Part shown: positions 22,026 to 31,513 of the stretch, in pieces
How the letters are laid out: every line of letters begins with the position of its first letter
Position numbering within the stretch: the first letter of the stretch is position 1
Source of the DNA: Sphaeroforma sirkka
Taxonomy: Eukaryota > Opisthokonta > Ichthyosporea > Ichthyophonida
Assembly: GCA_001586965.3 (NCBI GenBank)
Contig: LUCW03002246.1
Location: 1 to 31,513 of the forward strand
DNA length: 31,513 nucleotides
Direction: 5' to 3'
The notes under the pieces: model-generated
Database searches by the model: none
Told to the model about the DNA's origin: nothing
The model's input: the letters and a program-made list of their open reading frames with translations, nothing else
Position numbers and translations under genes: made by a program

Positions 22026-22932
22026 AAATAAGTAGTTAGCTGCTTATATCAAGGTACCCGAGCAGTCCAAAAGAAGACACATCATAATACGTTCTATAGA
22101 TCCTGTAGGTACGACCATATGAATCTCGTTCGAAACCTTCCTTAACGAGGATAGGTCAGGGATTTCACTCTCTACTAGCTTAGACGTGAATTAATCCAAA
22201 AGCAATGCAGCCCCTCAAGTTTGTGTGCAATAAATAACAGTGTTTTAAAAGCTTAAGTAGTAAACCCTTCTTGTACATACACCCTAAAACTACTATATAT
22301 AGAGTTGTTAAGAAGCATCAATCTCTAGCTCGAACGTTATATAAAATATAATATCGAAACGAGAAGTATTTCAGACACTTCTATTCAAGGGACTTGTGAA
22401 GAACAATACTGAAGTCTATACACTTTTAGTGCGACTAATAAATAAGTCAAGTACAGCTATTGCCTACGAGCGCAACGAAGAAGCTCGGACTAGAGAAGCA
22501 AGGGGGTCTGGAAAGACTACAGACTTAAAGAGCACGCAAATGGATTCTTTACACCCTACCTTTGCTCTAGAAGAGTAGAATGAGGAAAATACCATAGATT
22601 CTGCCTTCTTTAGCCATAAGTTACCATGGCTAGAGAAGGTAGAACGTATTCATAACGTTGTACATCCTTGCTTGCGGGAGTCACATATTGCGGCCTTACT
22701 ATAAAGGTGAAATAGATGGAACGATTCAAAAAGATAGCAGAGTAATAAGTCCGTGATCAAGGTGATATCCGTCAACAAAATTACATTGCTATTATACTAA
22801 CAACTAAATAATTAGGACCACACATAATCCCCGTTGCGGACAATAAAAGTGGAACCTACGAGGTAAATAACCCTGATGGTACTAATGTGCTTAATGTGGT
22901 CACTAGTCGCATTTCGACTACAGAGATTATAG
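22026..22932. other. Decayed-looking stretch between the tandem array and the next coding-like remnant
   Basis: No identified gene. A 60-codon frame at 22,396-22,578 has charged composition (ERNEEARTREARGSGKTTD) but no known domain. Coding-like composition also appears at about 22,815-22,960. A small imperfect inverted repeat lies at 22,604-22,639. The stretch probably belongs to the same mobile-element debris as its neighbours. Confidence 0.3.
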
Positions 22933-23334
22933 TCGCAAGGAGACATATTATGTCCATATGAAACGGATTCCATATGGAAAACAGATAAAGGAGCGTATAC
23001 ATACTATCGTACACCTTTTATAGACGGTACATTTTATAGCTGGATAAACTTCAGACGCTCTCGACAACCTAGACCATTGAAAACTCTTTTAATGGAAAGC
23101 GGTGTAAACGCGTACATAAGTCACAAGCTGAAAAAGATAACATTTTCATCTGAAGGCGTGGAAGGTAAAATGCACACGCCAAAAGTATTCATCCCAAGCA
23201 TTACAGCGCACCTTTCATACATAGGTTCCAAAGACTTTGAAGCCGCAAAAAGCGTTCAGTCGACTATCACGGACCTACTAGACCTACACTCAAAACTCAC
23301 AGGAAAACCGAGAACACTTGAGTTCTACGCCTGA
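22933..23334 (+). pseudogene. Coding-like remnant of unknown family, probably mobile-element fossil
   Basis: A 133-codon stretch is open on the + strand and has clearly protein-like composition, with aromatic-rich YTYYRTPFIDGTFYSWINF early, a basic linker, and a helical end (SKDFEAAKSVQSTITDLLDL) closing in RTLEFYA. I do not recognise the family. Its position between a retropepsin-fragment array and LTR-like repeats suggests a fossil of a retroelement or other mobile element. A recently captured host exon is the alternative. No terminal repeats of its own were found. Confidence 0.3.
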
Positions 23335-25790
23335 GGAACAATAACTATATGTTTTCTTATGTCGCTTTTTGTTCACAATCGGCTTGAGTGAGCAACTAGT
23401 ATCTTGCTGTGTAGTAGCCGGGTCTCCGCATTAGATTCAATGTTTATAACCGTACTCTTGAAAGCCCTTAAACTAGGTCTATCAATTGGCTTCTAAAGGT
23501 TTTATTATATATATCTTTACCATTTTACAAATCAAATATTTGGAGTAGGCTCATTCGAAGGCAAAGATTTATATCTGGAAACTTCAGTAGCGAGATGGCT
23601 CAACCGAGAACAGGTAGGTTTCCGGGGACTATTAACGTTTCCAAGTTTATCTTCCGAGCAGCCAATCAGGTTGCCAGTCGGACCTAGGCTAACCGGTAAA
23701 TCTTGATGCGTGGCTAACCATTGGCAATCACAATGGCTAATCACGAGGCAAACATAACTTTAATAGATAGCTACTTAGGCACTTACATTAACTAAAAGAG
23801 ATGAAATAATGCGAGTACGTTACAACTTAAGCCGTTGATATCGTCTCGTCAGACCGATGTTTACACTGGAGACTATCAATAAGGAGCCGTTCAGCAGCTA
23901 CGAGGATAGAAACACCGTTATTTTGTCTGCACTTTGCTCTGCCAGAGATCGCGTTTCGAAAAGTTCATATGTCGGTCTTTAAAATGATACCGTCGCTAGT
24001 ATGAACTATACTTGCAAATTTGTTGCGACAGATCGGAATAAATCCGTTGTGATGGCCTTACATACCTGGCAATTTACATTAGAGTAAGTATGTGCTGCCT
24101 CTATGATAGTAAAGCTTGTAGTACGAACGCGATATAAAATATCGATTAATTAGCGTTCGACTCTAATGTATAGTGATTTGCAAATCAATATGCTCTAGTC
24201 TGGTTCTATCTATAAAACTTGTGGCCTACGATGCTGCAGGTACGTGATTGCCGATTGTTGGTTGCTTAATATAAATATCTTCCCTTGAGCTATCATAGTA
24301 AATTACAGTACGCAACAACTTGACACTAGTGCGCATTTCGGACATTTCAGTGAATATACATAATACGAATCGCATGTACACTTCTTGCGCGATCAGTCCC
24401 AGCAATTAGAATTGAGGCTTAAGAGTCCTCACTTTGAAGTATTAAGTGCATATTAATTGGATGGACTTTGCGGTGACTACGTATACTTTGTATCAATAGC
24501 CTACTGAAGATATCCTTGGTTATACATAGTTAACTTACTAAAGTTATCGAGTGTTAATTAGAGGTTTCCAGTCATGTATTTGGATAGCATCATACGAATC
24601 GCCAAAATATCGATTGCGCGCTTTTATATACTCGCAATACAACCTGAGCCAACTCGTTGACAATATAAATTTATTTATTAGATTGAGCGTTTGATATATG
24701 CTATCGCGCACTATAAGGCCTATTAATTTTGATCCGTGTGCATGTGCACGTGAACAGTTTTATACTAGGTGCTGATACAAACCTGTGGCACTATTAAGTA
24801 TTTACACTTGATTATCTACCTGAGAGAGTTTTGCTTGGTAAAGGTCCATTGTAAGGGTTTATGTCTTTTCAAGAACTTTAAACATTTCACAATATTTCAC
24901 AGACGGTATACTCAGTGAATGACTAGCAGTATGTTGGACATACGATGAGCGCATTCCCGATACACAACTAGACGATTTATGTATGCAAGGGCATGGTAGA
25001 ATAGATATTGAACTTTACGATGAGACCTGCAAATACAAAATTTGTATACACAACACCTGCATTGACGGGCTCTGTTTGCAACTTGTGCTACAATGTTATT
25101 ATCGATATATATATATACATATCAATTTGGAAATGTAAATTGTAGTTTACATAGGCAATAGAAGCACTTTTTTTAGCACTACTTTCCACACGCCCTGGTG
25201 GCACAAATATTATGAGGCTACATAATTATAGTCTATACTCGTGCAAAATCCACTAAGGGTTGCAATACAAAATATAATGCACGCTGCGTGGGAAGTGATT
25301 GAAAATCCACATGAGACTGTAGTATCAAAGTGTATATTTGGTCTTGTCGATGATTGTACTGCATACAATTGTAGATAGCATTTAGTGTTGACAACGGAGC
25401 CAATTTTGTATGCCCATCTGAGAATATCACAGAAAAAGTATTCTCTATAATTTAATAAATTTAGCATTATTTGCTGGTCTTCTTAGCACCATAGTGACTG
25501 ATAGATCGAACATAATCGAACCACTGTGCAGGTAATAGAGAAGTCATTTCTATTAGTATATATGTACTAACAGAGAATATTTGAGTTTGGATAAATTAAA
25601 GTGGAATCGAAATCTAATCAGAACTACAAGTAATAACAATGGAATACTATATATTAGGTTTATGAATCATTGATATCGTCTCACATGTCAATAGACTTTG
25701 AAAGGGACACTATTGTTTATTGCAATTTTTGGTAAATTATTGAGTGTCTACATGCACATCCGGCTTCATATTCGTTGGAGAGGTTCTGGT
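23335..25790. other. Long stretch without recognisable genes
   Basis: About 2.4 kb of AT-rich, non-repetitive sequence. Both strands of 23,530-23,700 carry modest open frames without motifs (+ strand near LETSVARWLNREQVGFRGLL). Small frames at 25,210-25,467 (-) also lack motifs. No tRNA, rRNA or splice-supported exon was found. Confidence 0.35.
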
Positions 25791-26740
25791 ATAATTAAAG
25801 AGAAATTAGAATTTTGAACTGCCGCGAGAAACTCGGGGCGAGTGATGCAACGATGGAAAATTACCGTGCGTAAATTCGTGACGATGGATACAGAAGACTT
25901 TCACCCTTGGATGAGAGCTAAAACCCGTGTACCATTATGCGGAATAGAGCTGGCCCACACTCGTAGTGGTAATCTGAGCTGAGTTAGTATGAGCATTTTC
26001 AGATGCATTGAACGTGATACCATGAAGAATGAGGTCATCATCCGCAATTCTGTTTTGGAGCGAAGTTGGAGGCTGCCGATGGCACACCACACAACTGATA
26101 TTTTTGATATATCTTGGTTAGCCATAGCGGGAAGTATCATGAGCGTTATCAGGAGGGTCTAAGAGTTGGTCTGTGCAAAAATCTGGAACTAGTACTTCAG
26201 AATCGTGATGAGACGGGGTATGGGGAACATAAACTTGTTGGTCAGTACTGAATACCCGCTGTTCATGGAGAAGGAAGCTCCCGATATGTTCTTGGATACT
26301 TTAAATACCGTGGTAGTCATGCCCATTTCGTAGCTGTTGTAGAAGGCTCAATCAAATTGGCAGTAGAATAGCACCCTCCCCCAAAATCAAGCATTCTGGT
26401 TGGATGTAAAAGTCTTATCATCGGGGCACACTGAACAGAGGCATCCACCAGTCCGATAGTCGAGCAATTCGAACAGGAACGTATTTGTTGCTAACATGGC
26501 ACGAAGGCGGATTGGGACGTGTTCGCGGCAATATGCAAAGTTTTCATGGTTTTCCCTTGCAAGTCGACAGTATTATTGGCGGCGAGCCTTCCCTGCAATT
26601 CCCTTAGCCGTGAGACGCCGCGTGGCATTCTGTCGGATCTGCTTGCGGAGCTCACAGAATTATTTACGTTGAGGTGTACACCCGCTTCTCGAATACTGAT
26701 TAGGAATTTGTCCGGAGGTCTGATCCGTGTCTAAGCGGAT
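25790..26740. other. Coding-like but unassigned debris, open on both strands
   Basis: Composition becomes more GC-balanced here. Several partly open frames exist on both strands: + strand 25,798-26,160 and 26,519-26,734; - strand about 26,290-25,800, where a CVVC pair and Asp/His/Pro-rich sequence occur. No domain can be named and no frame is long enough to choose a strand. It lies next to an LTR-like repeat (from 26,845), so decayed internal sequence of a retroelement is the simplest reading. Confidence 0.25.
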
Positions 26741-26844
26741 CACGTAGTGGTTCGAGTGGGTTTCTACTGTTGATCGAATCAAGATGTAGGCCCAGGCAGC
26801 CACCAAGTCTCTGCAAATTGGCGTGCTGGAAGTAAACCGCAGAA

Positions 26845-27132
26845 GTTGTTAGCGTGCGATGTAGGGGACTGATAGTAAAGTGCTAGTGTATCTATAGTAT
26901 GGTGCATTCGAATGAATTTATTTATGATCTCACCCTCATTTATATCCTGATGGTGTTTGTACTAGTATTCAACCACTTGGGTTGACCAGGTTAATAACTT
27001 ATATGATCAGTATGAGAAACCTTATGCAGAACACTTTAGCACTCGGATATGCTTTCTAGAAATAAATATACCATATTCTCTGTTACTACACTCAGTTTCG
27101 GACCTCGGCTTTCGGCTAGCCGGTGGCCCGTG
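26845..27132 (+). repeat. LTR-like repeat, copy 1 (left arm of inverted pair)
   Basis: About 288 bp, starting near GTTGTTAGCGTGCGATG and ending near GCTAGCCGGTGGCCCG. The reverse complement recurs at 27,296-27,584 with high similarity over the whole length, and the part from about 26,880 to 27,060 recurs in the same orientation at about 28,905-29,090. It contains the shared core GTATGAGAAACCTT and an AATAAA-bearing segment at 27,060-27,067. The size and three-fold occurrence beside a Ty3/Gypsy pol fossil suggest a solo or partial LTR. Confidence 0.65.
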
Positions 27133-27295
27133 TCCTATAAATATAATAATCTGAGAAGAAGTCCCAAATTACTCTTACGATCTCTCGGGCTGATCCACCT
27201 ATACTTAAATTAATTTGAGAACAAGTCCCAAATTACTCTCGGGCTGACGACCTAAACATTATAAACGTGTATAGAAATATGTCTACTACTGTAGT
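27133..27295. repeat. Spacer of the inverted pair with a short direct repeat
   Basis: The 163-bp centre holds two copies of a 35-45-bp block (GAGAA.AAGTCCCAAATTACTC followed by CTCTCGGGCTGA) at about 27,155-27,203 and 27,211-27,246, in the same orientation. Related TCTCGGG.TGAGCTAACTCTGA words recur at 29,293-29,350, next to the third LTR-like copy. The spacer therefore probably belongs to the same element. Confidence 0.5.
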
Positions 27296-27584
27296 ACGGG
27301 CCACCGGCTAGCTGAGAGCCGAGATCCGAGACTGAGTGTGGTAACAGAGAATATGATATATTTATTTCTAGAAAATATATCTGAGTGCTAAAGTGTTCTG
27401 CATAAGGTTTCTCATACTGATCAGATGAGTTTTACCCTGGCCAACCAAAGTGGTTGAACACTAGTACAAACACCATCAGTATATAACTGAGGGTGAGATC
27501 ATAAAATAAATTCATTCGATTGCACCATACTTTAGATACACTAGCACTTAACTATTAGTCCCCACACCGCTCGCTAACAACTTA
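27296..27584 (-). repeat. LTR-like repeat, copy 2 (right arm of inverted pair)
   Basis: Reverse complement of copy 1, from ACGGGCCACCGGCTAGC to GCTCGCTAACAACTT. The arms differ by scattered substitutions and small indels, so the two copies have diverged but are still clearly alike. Together the arms form a 740-bp palindromic structure with a 163-bp loop. Confidence 0.65.
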
Positions 27585-28061
27585 ACAACTTAGATTTAAA
27601 GTCTACTACATTGTACTCTATCAGATTGAACATTGTCAACCAATTTCGCGGATGGCACGAGCTGAATCCATGAAGCCGATACGCCCAAAAGAGCACTATA
27701 GCCTGGAGTATTACTCGGCTAATAAACAGTTCACATTGCGATGAGGGAGTGTAAATCGTATATCACGTTTACTGAATTATAAATCAAAACTGTGGAATCT
27801 CTATATCGGTGCATTGAATAACCACATATACTGATATCCTTCTACATATGAGACAATTATCTCTGTATGCGACTTGCATGTATTCTAATTGTGTGATTTG
27901 GAATCCGGATTCTGAGCCAGTCGTTAATAAGTCAGAATACATCATGTATAAACTTTTTTTTGAATCTGCCGTCAAATAAACTTTAACAGAATTCATTCAT
28001 ATAGTGTAATCGCAACATTCAATCTGCAGATATTTTCTTTGTATGAAATAAGATATGATAA
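27585..28061. other. Short stretch, nothing recognised
   Basis: AT-rich sequence without repeats beyond short words. The 70-codon minus frame at 27,784-27,996 has no motif. Confidence 0.3.
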
Positions 28062-28469
28062 ATTTATTTCATTCATGATTACATTCAACATACCAGAAGC
28101 GGAACGAAACCAAGCGTCGAACTTAACTGTGAAGATGGCACGTCAACGGGAGATGCACGGACATCGCAGCGTAAGCCACTCTCGCTGAGGGAATCAGCTT
28201 GTCCGGTTGATGATATTGAACACAAAGATACACCCTCTTCCAGGCCGACATTACCGTCATACAAAATCATCTATCGCAATCCAGTCAAAGGTTGCCGTGA
28301 TGTGGTTCTCGTAGCTCAATTTCCTTGTGGGATGAATATTCATGATTTCAGGGAAACAGAATTCAACAAATGCACAAACAAGGTGACCATATGTTGTGAT
28401 GTGGAAACAAAGTTTACAAACATGAGTGTTCACCGTCCGTCCAAAGATTCGGATGACGACTGTTGCTAA
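28062..28469 (+). other. Unidentified 135-codon open stretch without an early Met
   Basis: An open + strand stretch with ordinary, Cys-containing composition (VTICCDVETKFTNMS; CRDVVLVAQFPCGMN) ends in DSDDDCC. The first Met is about 90 codons in, so if coding it would be an internal/terminal exon or an element remnant; a splice-acceptor-like ACCAG lies at about 28,094-28,098. It is flanked on both sides by LTR-like repeats, which favours an element fossil. No known domain is recognised. The terminal Cys-Cys would fit a prenylation signal but may be chance. Confidence 0.25.
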
Positions 28470-28900
28470 AACAGTTTTACGATATGGTGCTGCAAACTAC
28501 CGAGGGGTACGTGTACGCCATCTTGTGGCCGCTGTGATGGAGCCTGTGGTAGTCAAACCAGATAACATTGTTGAGCATTATCTTAACTAAACCCCAAACT
28601 CTAAATTGTTACCAGACCTAAGGGAGTATGCGGAGGGCAATTGATCTGAGAACAAGCTCATCGCTAGCCCATCAACCAATAATATCAGTATCTCATTCTC
28701 AAATCATCACATGAATCTGATTTCATTAAGGTTTATGGACATTTGAGTATATACTAAGTAGGAACTTTCCGGTGAAGGTGACCGATGACGATATATATAC
28801 AGCTGACCACTGATAGCGCGATAGATTTTAAGTCTGGAAAGTTGAACGGCCTGAACTACATGAAACAAAGTACGAAAAGGTATTTTTAAGTGTGCTTGTT
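28470..28900. other. Stretch between coding-like remnant and LTR-like copy 3
   Basis: No gene is called. A short coding-like segment at about 28,475-28,590 (+; RHLVAAVMEPVVVKPDNIVE) may belong to the same fossil material. The rest is AT-rich and unremarkable. Confidence 0.3.
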
Positions 28901-28904
28901 AGAG

Positions 28905-29095
28905 TGCAATGTAATAGACTTTGAATAAAGTGCAAATGTGTGTATTTATTTCTGTCCTCACCTTTGGTTTTATACCTAAGGTGTTTGTGCTAGTGTTCAG
29001 CCACTTGGGCTGACCAGGGTAAAAATCATATGGTCAGTATGAGAAACCTTTTGCGGAACACTTTGACACTTCGATGCTTTTCTATTTCAACTTCT
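28905..29095 (+). repeat. LTR-like repeat, copy 3 (partial or diverged)
   Basis: Same orientation as copy 1. The best-conserved part is from GGTGTTTGTGCTAGTGTTCA through GGCTGACCAGGGTAA to TCAGTATGAGAAACCTT and AACACTTTG. It is more diverged than copies 1 and 2 are from each other, and may extend to about 29,390 given the TCTCGGG.TGAGCTA words at 29,293-29,350. It lies 5' of the pol fossil, where a 5' LTR would be expected. Confidence 0.5.
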
Positions 29096-29479
29096 CTGCA
29101 GCTAAATCTCAAGCTGATCACATGATGCCTTCCGCATAGGTTGTGAATCACATAGAACCGCAGCTATCATTAGAATGTTGCGGTTGACAGGCTTAATCCA
29201 CCCTAGGGAATCGGTTAAGAAACTTAATTTGCTCTCAGAAGTCGGTTAAGTGATAACTCAACTCTTGAGAGTAATTTGAGCAACTTGTTTAGGTCTCGGG
29301 CGTGAGCTAACTCTGATGACATAGCTCTCGGGGTGAGCTAGCTCTGATGACCTCCATAAATCAAAGATGGTTTCTTGCTGTAAAATCTGGCCTGAGACCT
29401 GTAGTCTCTCAAGAGTACGTTTATACTACAAGATTCCAATGTGGAGGCCCGGCTTTTACAGGCTAAGGTTCAAAGAACA

Positions 29480-30630
29480 CGTCATTGAGGAGTGTGTCTA
29501 GGAGACGGATTGGTCCTGCAGCCGCTGGTAGTCCTTAAGGAAGAGCTCGGCCGGGGCGTTTCTGTGCAAATTTGATGCCGTTGAATCGGCAAATGAAGTT
29601 TTGGTCATTCCCAGTGCCAAAGGAAGAAGACTTGTGCTGAGTGCATCAAAGTATAAGTACTTCTCTAAATTGGATATGGCTCGTGGATATTGACAAGCGA
29701 AACTCGCACATGAGTCTCGGAAGTACACCGCATTTACTTTTGAGGGAAAGCGATATCGATATTTGAAGATGCCGATGGGGTTGGTCGATTCGGGATTTAC
29801 ATTTCAATCCCTGATGGAAGAGATTCTGGATATATTAAAGGGGTCTTCATGTATATTAATGATGCCATCCCAGCGTCTATGACCGAAGAAGGGCATGCTA
29901 CCTTACTGAAGGAGGTATTACGCAGAATGAAAGAATGAAATGTCAAGGTTTGTCTGGCGAGGTGCGAATCCATCAAGATGAAGGTAGAGTTCTTTGGGCG
30001 AATTATTGGAAGTGGGTCCTCGTCAATTAAGGACGAGACCGCACTGCGGACAATGCGAATGCCCGAGAGTAAAGAAGAGCTACGTAGTCTGTATGCCACA
30101 GCTAATTGGTGGGATAGATACGTACCGGACTTCTTCCTAGTATTAGAGCCGTTGGCTAGACTTTTGATGAAGAAAGTATCCTTTAAGTGGGGAGTAGAGC
30201 ATCAGCGTGCATGGGATAAGTTTCTTGATGCGTTAGATCAGGCACCAGCGCTAGCTTCACCACAAGGAGATGACGTAATAATACTACGCACAGAGGCTAG
30301 TAGGATGGGCTGTGGGGCAGCGCTGTACGTTTCTAGAGCCGAGGAGGTGTAGTACCGGTATCCTTTGCATCGATACGGTGGTGTGAACTCAGCACAGCAA
30401 TTATATTCGATTACAGAGTTGGAGGCATTAGCTGTCGTGTGGGCTTTTGATCGTTGATCGATTATACCTGATAGACCATCTGCAGTCAGGTTTATGTAGA
30501 AACCGACCATTTACCGTCGTGGTTAGGACTTTTGAAGTGTTTGGGTGATGAGGATACTGTGCGAGGTCGACAAATTCGACGCTGGTTTCTACAGTTGCAG
30601 GACTTCAACTTTACACTAATATTGTAAACC
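29480..30630 (+). mobile_element. Ty3/Gypsy LTR-retrotransposon pol fossil (reverse transcriptase and RNase H)
   Basis: The + strand carries recognisable Ty3/Gypsy pol blocks in the family's normal order. RT fingers/palm: YFSKLDMARGY at about 29,655, then YTAFTFEGKRYRYLKMPMGL at about 29,727, then a YIND-type active-site region at about 29,853. RT connection: ELRSLYATANWWDRYVPDFF, followed by PLARLLMKK and FKW, at about 30,078-30,190. RNase H: LRTEASRMGCGAALYV at about 30,289, then a Tyr-Ser-Ile-Thr-Glu-Leu-Glu-Ala-Leu-Ala block at about 30,405 and a RRWFLQLQDFNFTL block at about 30,580. No integrase or chromodomain follows, and the sequence passes into AT-rich DNA after 30,630. The element is broken with several interruptions and is 3'-incomplete. 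The LTR-like copy at 28.9 kb may be its 5' terminal repeat. Its age is moderate: motifs are still clear. Confidence 0.85.
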
Positions 30631-31390
30631 GTTATGGACTTTAATAGCTAAAGTAAATTAAATGATCAAATTAAAACGCGATAGACTAAAAGTAAGTTAG
30701 CTTACAAGTCCGGTTGTTAATTACTTGTTACTTTAAAATAACAAGTAAAAGACTGAGGCCTTAGTCAGTGTAGGGGGCACCCGACTTTTATAGGCCGCCG
30801 AGTCTCAGCCATCATTCATATTTTATTAAGAATTTCAAAAAATCTAATAAATATTCAAATTCTTTTGTTAAATGAACGGTTGGCACTTTTGGCGACTATT
30901 TAATATCTCTTTTTTGAAAAGAAATATTAATTTCCAATAATAGAATCATCCAATTAATATTTTTAGAACTGAATTTAAATGGTCACTTAAGAAAATAAAA
31001 AACAGACAGCCCGTCCCTTCTTATTGGTTGGTGTGGTAAAGGCCCTAGGGGTCGGGCCTGAGGTTGGCGTTATTAATAATTTAATATTTTAGTTTGTAAA
31101 ACTAAGTTTATTAATTATTAGTTTGTAGAAACCTTAATTTATCTTTTAAAGAGTCAACTTAAATAAGGCCTTCAACCTTTATACTATAAGGCCATCTCGT
31201 ATAGTATTTTATAAAGGAAAACTGTTTATTATATATAACTCAAATTATATATAATTTATATATTAGCAACAATACATAGTAAACCTTTACATAATGCTAA
31301 ATTTATTAGATTTGATAGTAATATCTTGTATGAATTTTACTTTTTTTGGGACATGCTATGATATCAATTTGTCAAGGGTAAAGAAGCATA
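30631..31390. other. AT-rich stretch with GC-rich island
   Basis: No gene is seen. The sequence is TTAAT/TTTAAA-rich. Islands at 30,750-30,815 (GACTGAGGCC, GGGGGCACCCGAC, GCCGCCGAGTCTCAG) and 31,005-31,065 (GGCCCTAGGGGTCGGGCCTGAGG) have the same build as those at 6.85, 12.45 and 15.45 kb. Nearly palindromic AT words (AATTAATATTTTTAG, TTAATAATTTAATATTTTAG) surround them. Confidence 0.45.
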
Positions 31391-31394
31391 GGCG

Positions 31395-31469
31395 ATGTGG
31401 ATACGCGTTATCCTAGCAGACTCGCCGGGATTCGGTAACGAGACGGTTGCTATGGCGAGGACGTTTTAG
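31395..31469 (+). other. Very short open frame with a GTPase G3-like motif at the window edge
   Basis: A 24-codon frame reads MWIRVILADSPGFGNETVAM and a few more residues. Hydrophobic strand plus D-S-P-G-F-G is the pattern of the Walker B/G3 box of several P-loop GTPases (DxPGFG). Nothing else of a G domain is visible and the window ends 44 nt later. Chance is quite possible. Confidence 0.15.
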
Positions 31470-31513
31470 GCGACGAAGATGACTCGACCGACAGGGCAAG
31501 CAGCTACTGAGCT

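Noticed and set aside
26740-26775. tRNA B-box-like GGTTCGAGT at about 26,749
   Set aside because: No A box and no acceptor-stem pairing around it.

Overview
The window looks like a gene-poor, repeat-rich, AT-rich segment of a nuclear eukaryotic genome. Spliceosomal introns are plain: donors GTATGT, GTACGT and GTGTGT, acceptors YAG. There are long dinucleotide arrays, GC-rich low-complexity islands, and decayed LTR-retrotransposon material. The ribosomal protein L11 gene has an animal/unicellular-holozoan-like protein and an intron directly after the ATG. Together with a secreted single-pass membrane protein, this fits a unicellular relative of animals such as an ichthyosporean (Sphaeroforma-like). 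The taxon is an inference, not a demonstrated identity.

Layout. Positions 1-1.6 kb hold simple repeats and apparently empty AT-rich DNA. From 1.6 to 4.3 kb (+) lies a four-exon short-chain dehydrogenase/reductase (SDR) gene whose 1.5-kb second intron is mostly (AT)n. From 4.7 to 6.6 kb (-) lies an intronless gene for a 625-residue secreted/type I membrane protein, with a beta-helix-like N-terminus, a tetrabasic site, one transmembrane helix and a basic tail. It converges on the SDR gene, with about 350 bp between the stops. From 8.4 to 9.06 kb (-) there is a small gene of at least two exons that I cannot identify. From 9.16 to 11.8 kb is a block of (AT)n/(GT)n microsatellites. At 12.4-13.2 kb a GC-rich island is followed by a GTGACTG minisatellite of about 26 copies. 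From 16.08 to 18.16 kb (+) lies a complete four-exon RPL11 gene with a pyrimidine-rich leader and a poly(A) signal.

From about 19 kb onward the DNA is mostly mobile-element debris. It contains a possible LINE scrap; a tandem array of about 400-bp units carrying decayed retropepsin-like (DTGA) coding sequence at 20.5-22.0 kb; an unidentified coding-like remnant at 22.9-23.3 kb; a roughly 290-bp LTR-like repeat present three times (two copies as a large inverted repeat at 26.8-27.6 kb, one at 28.9 kb); and a broken Ty3/Gypsy pol fossil (reverse transcriptase plus RNase H) at 29.5-30.6 kb. The last 0.9 kb is AT-rich, with one more GC-rich island and an extremely short GTPase-like peptide near the edge.

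The three well-supported host genes (SDR enzyme, membrane protein, RPL11) have no evident functional link; their proximity looks incidental. I found no tRNA, rRNA or CRISPR array. The items most worth a second look are the retropepsin-fragment tandem array, the inverted LTR-like pair, and the orphan membrane protein with its tetrabasic site and poly-cysteine membrane segment.
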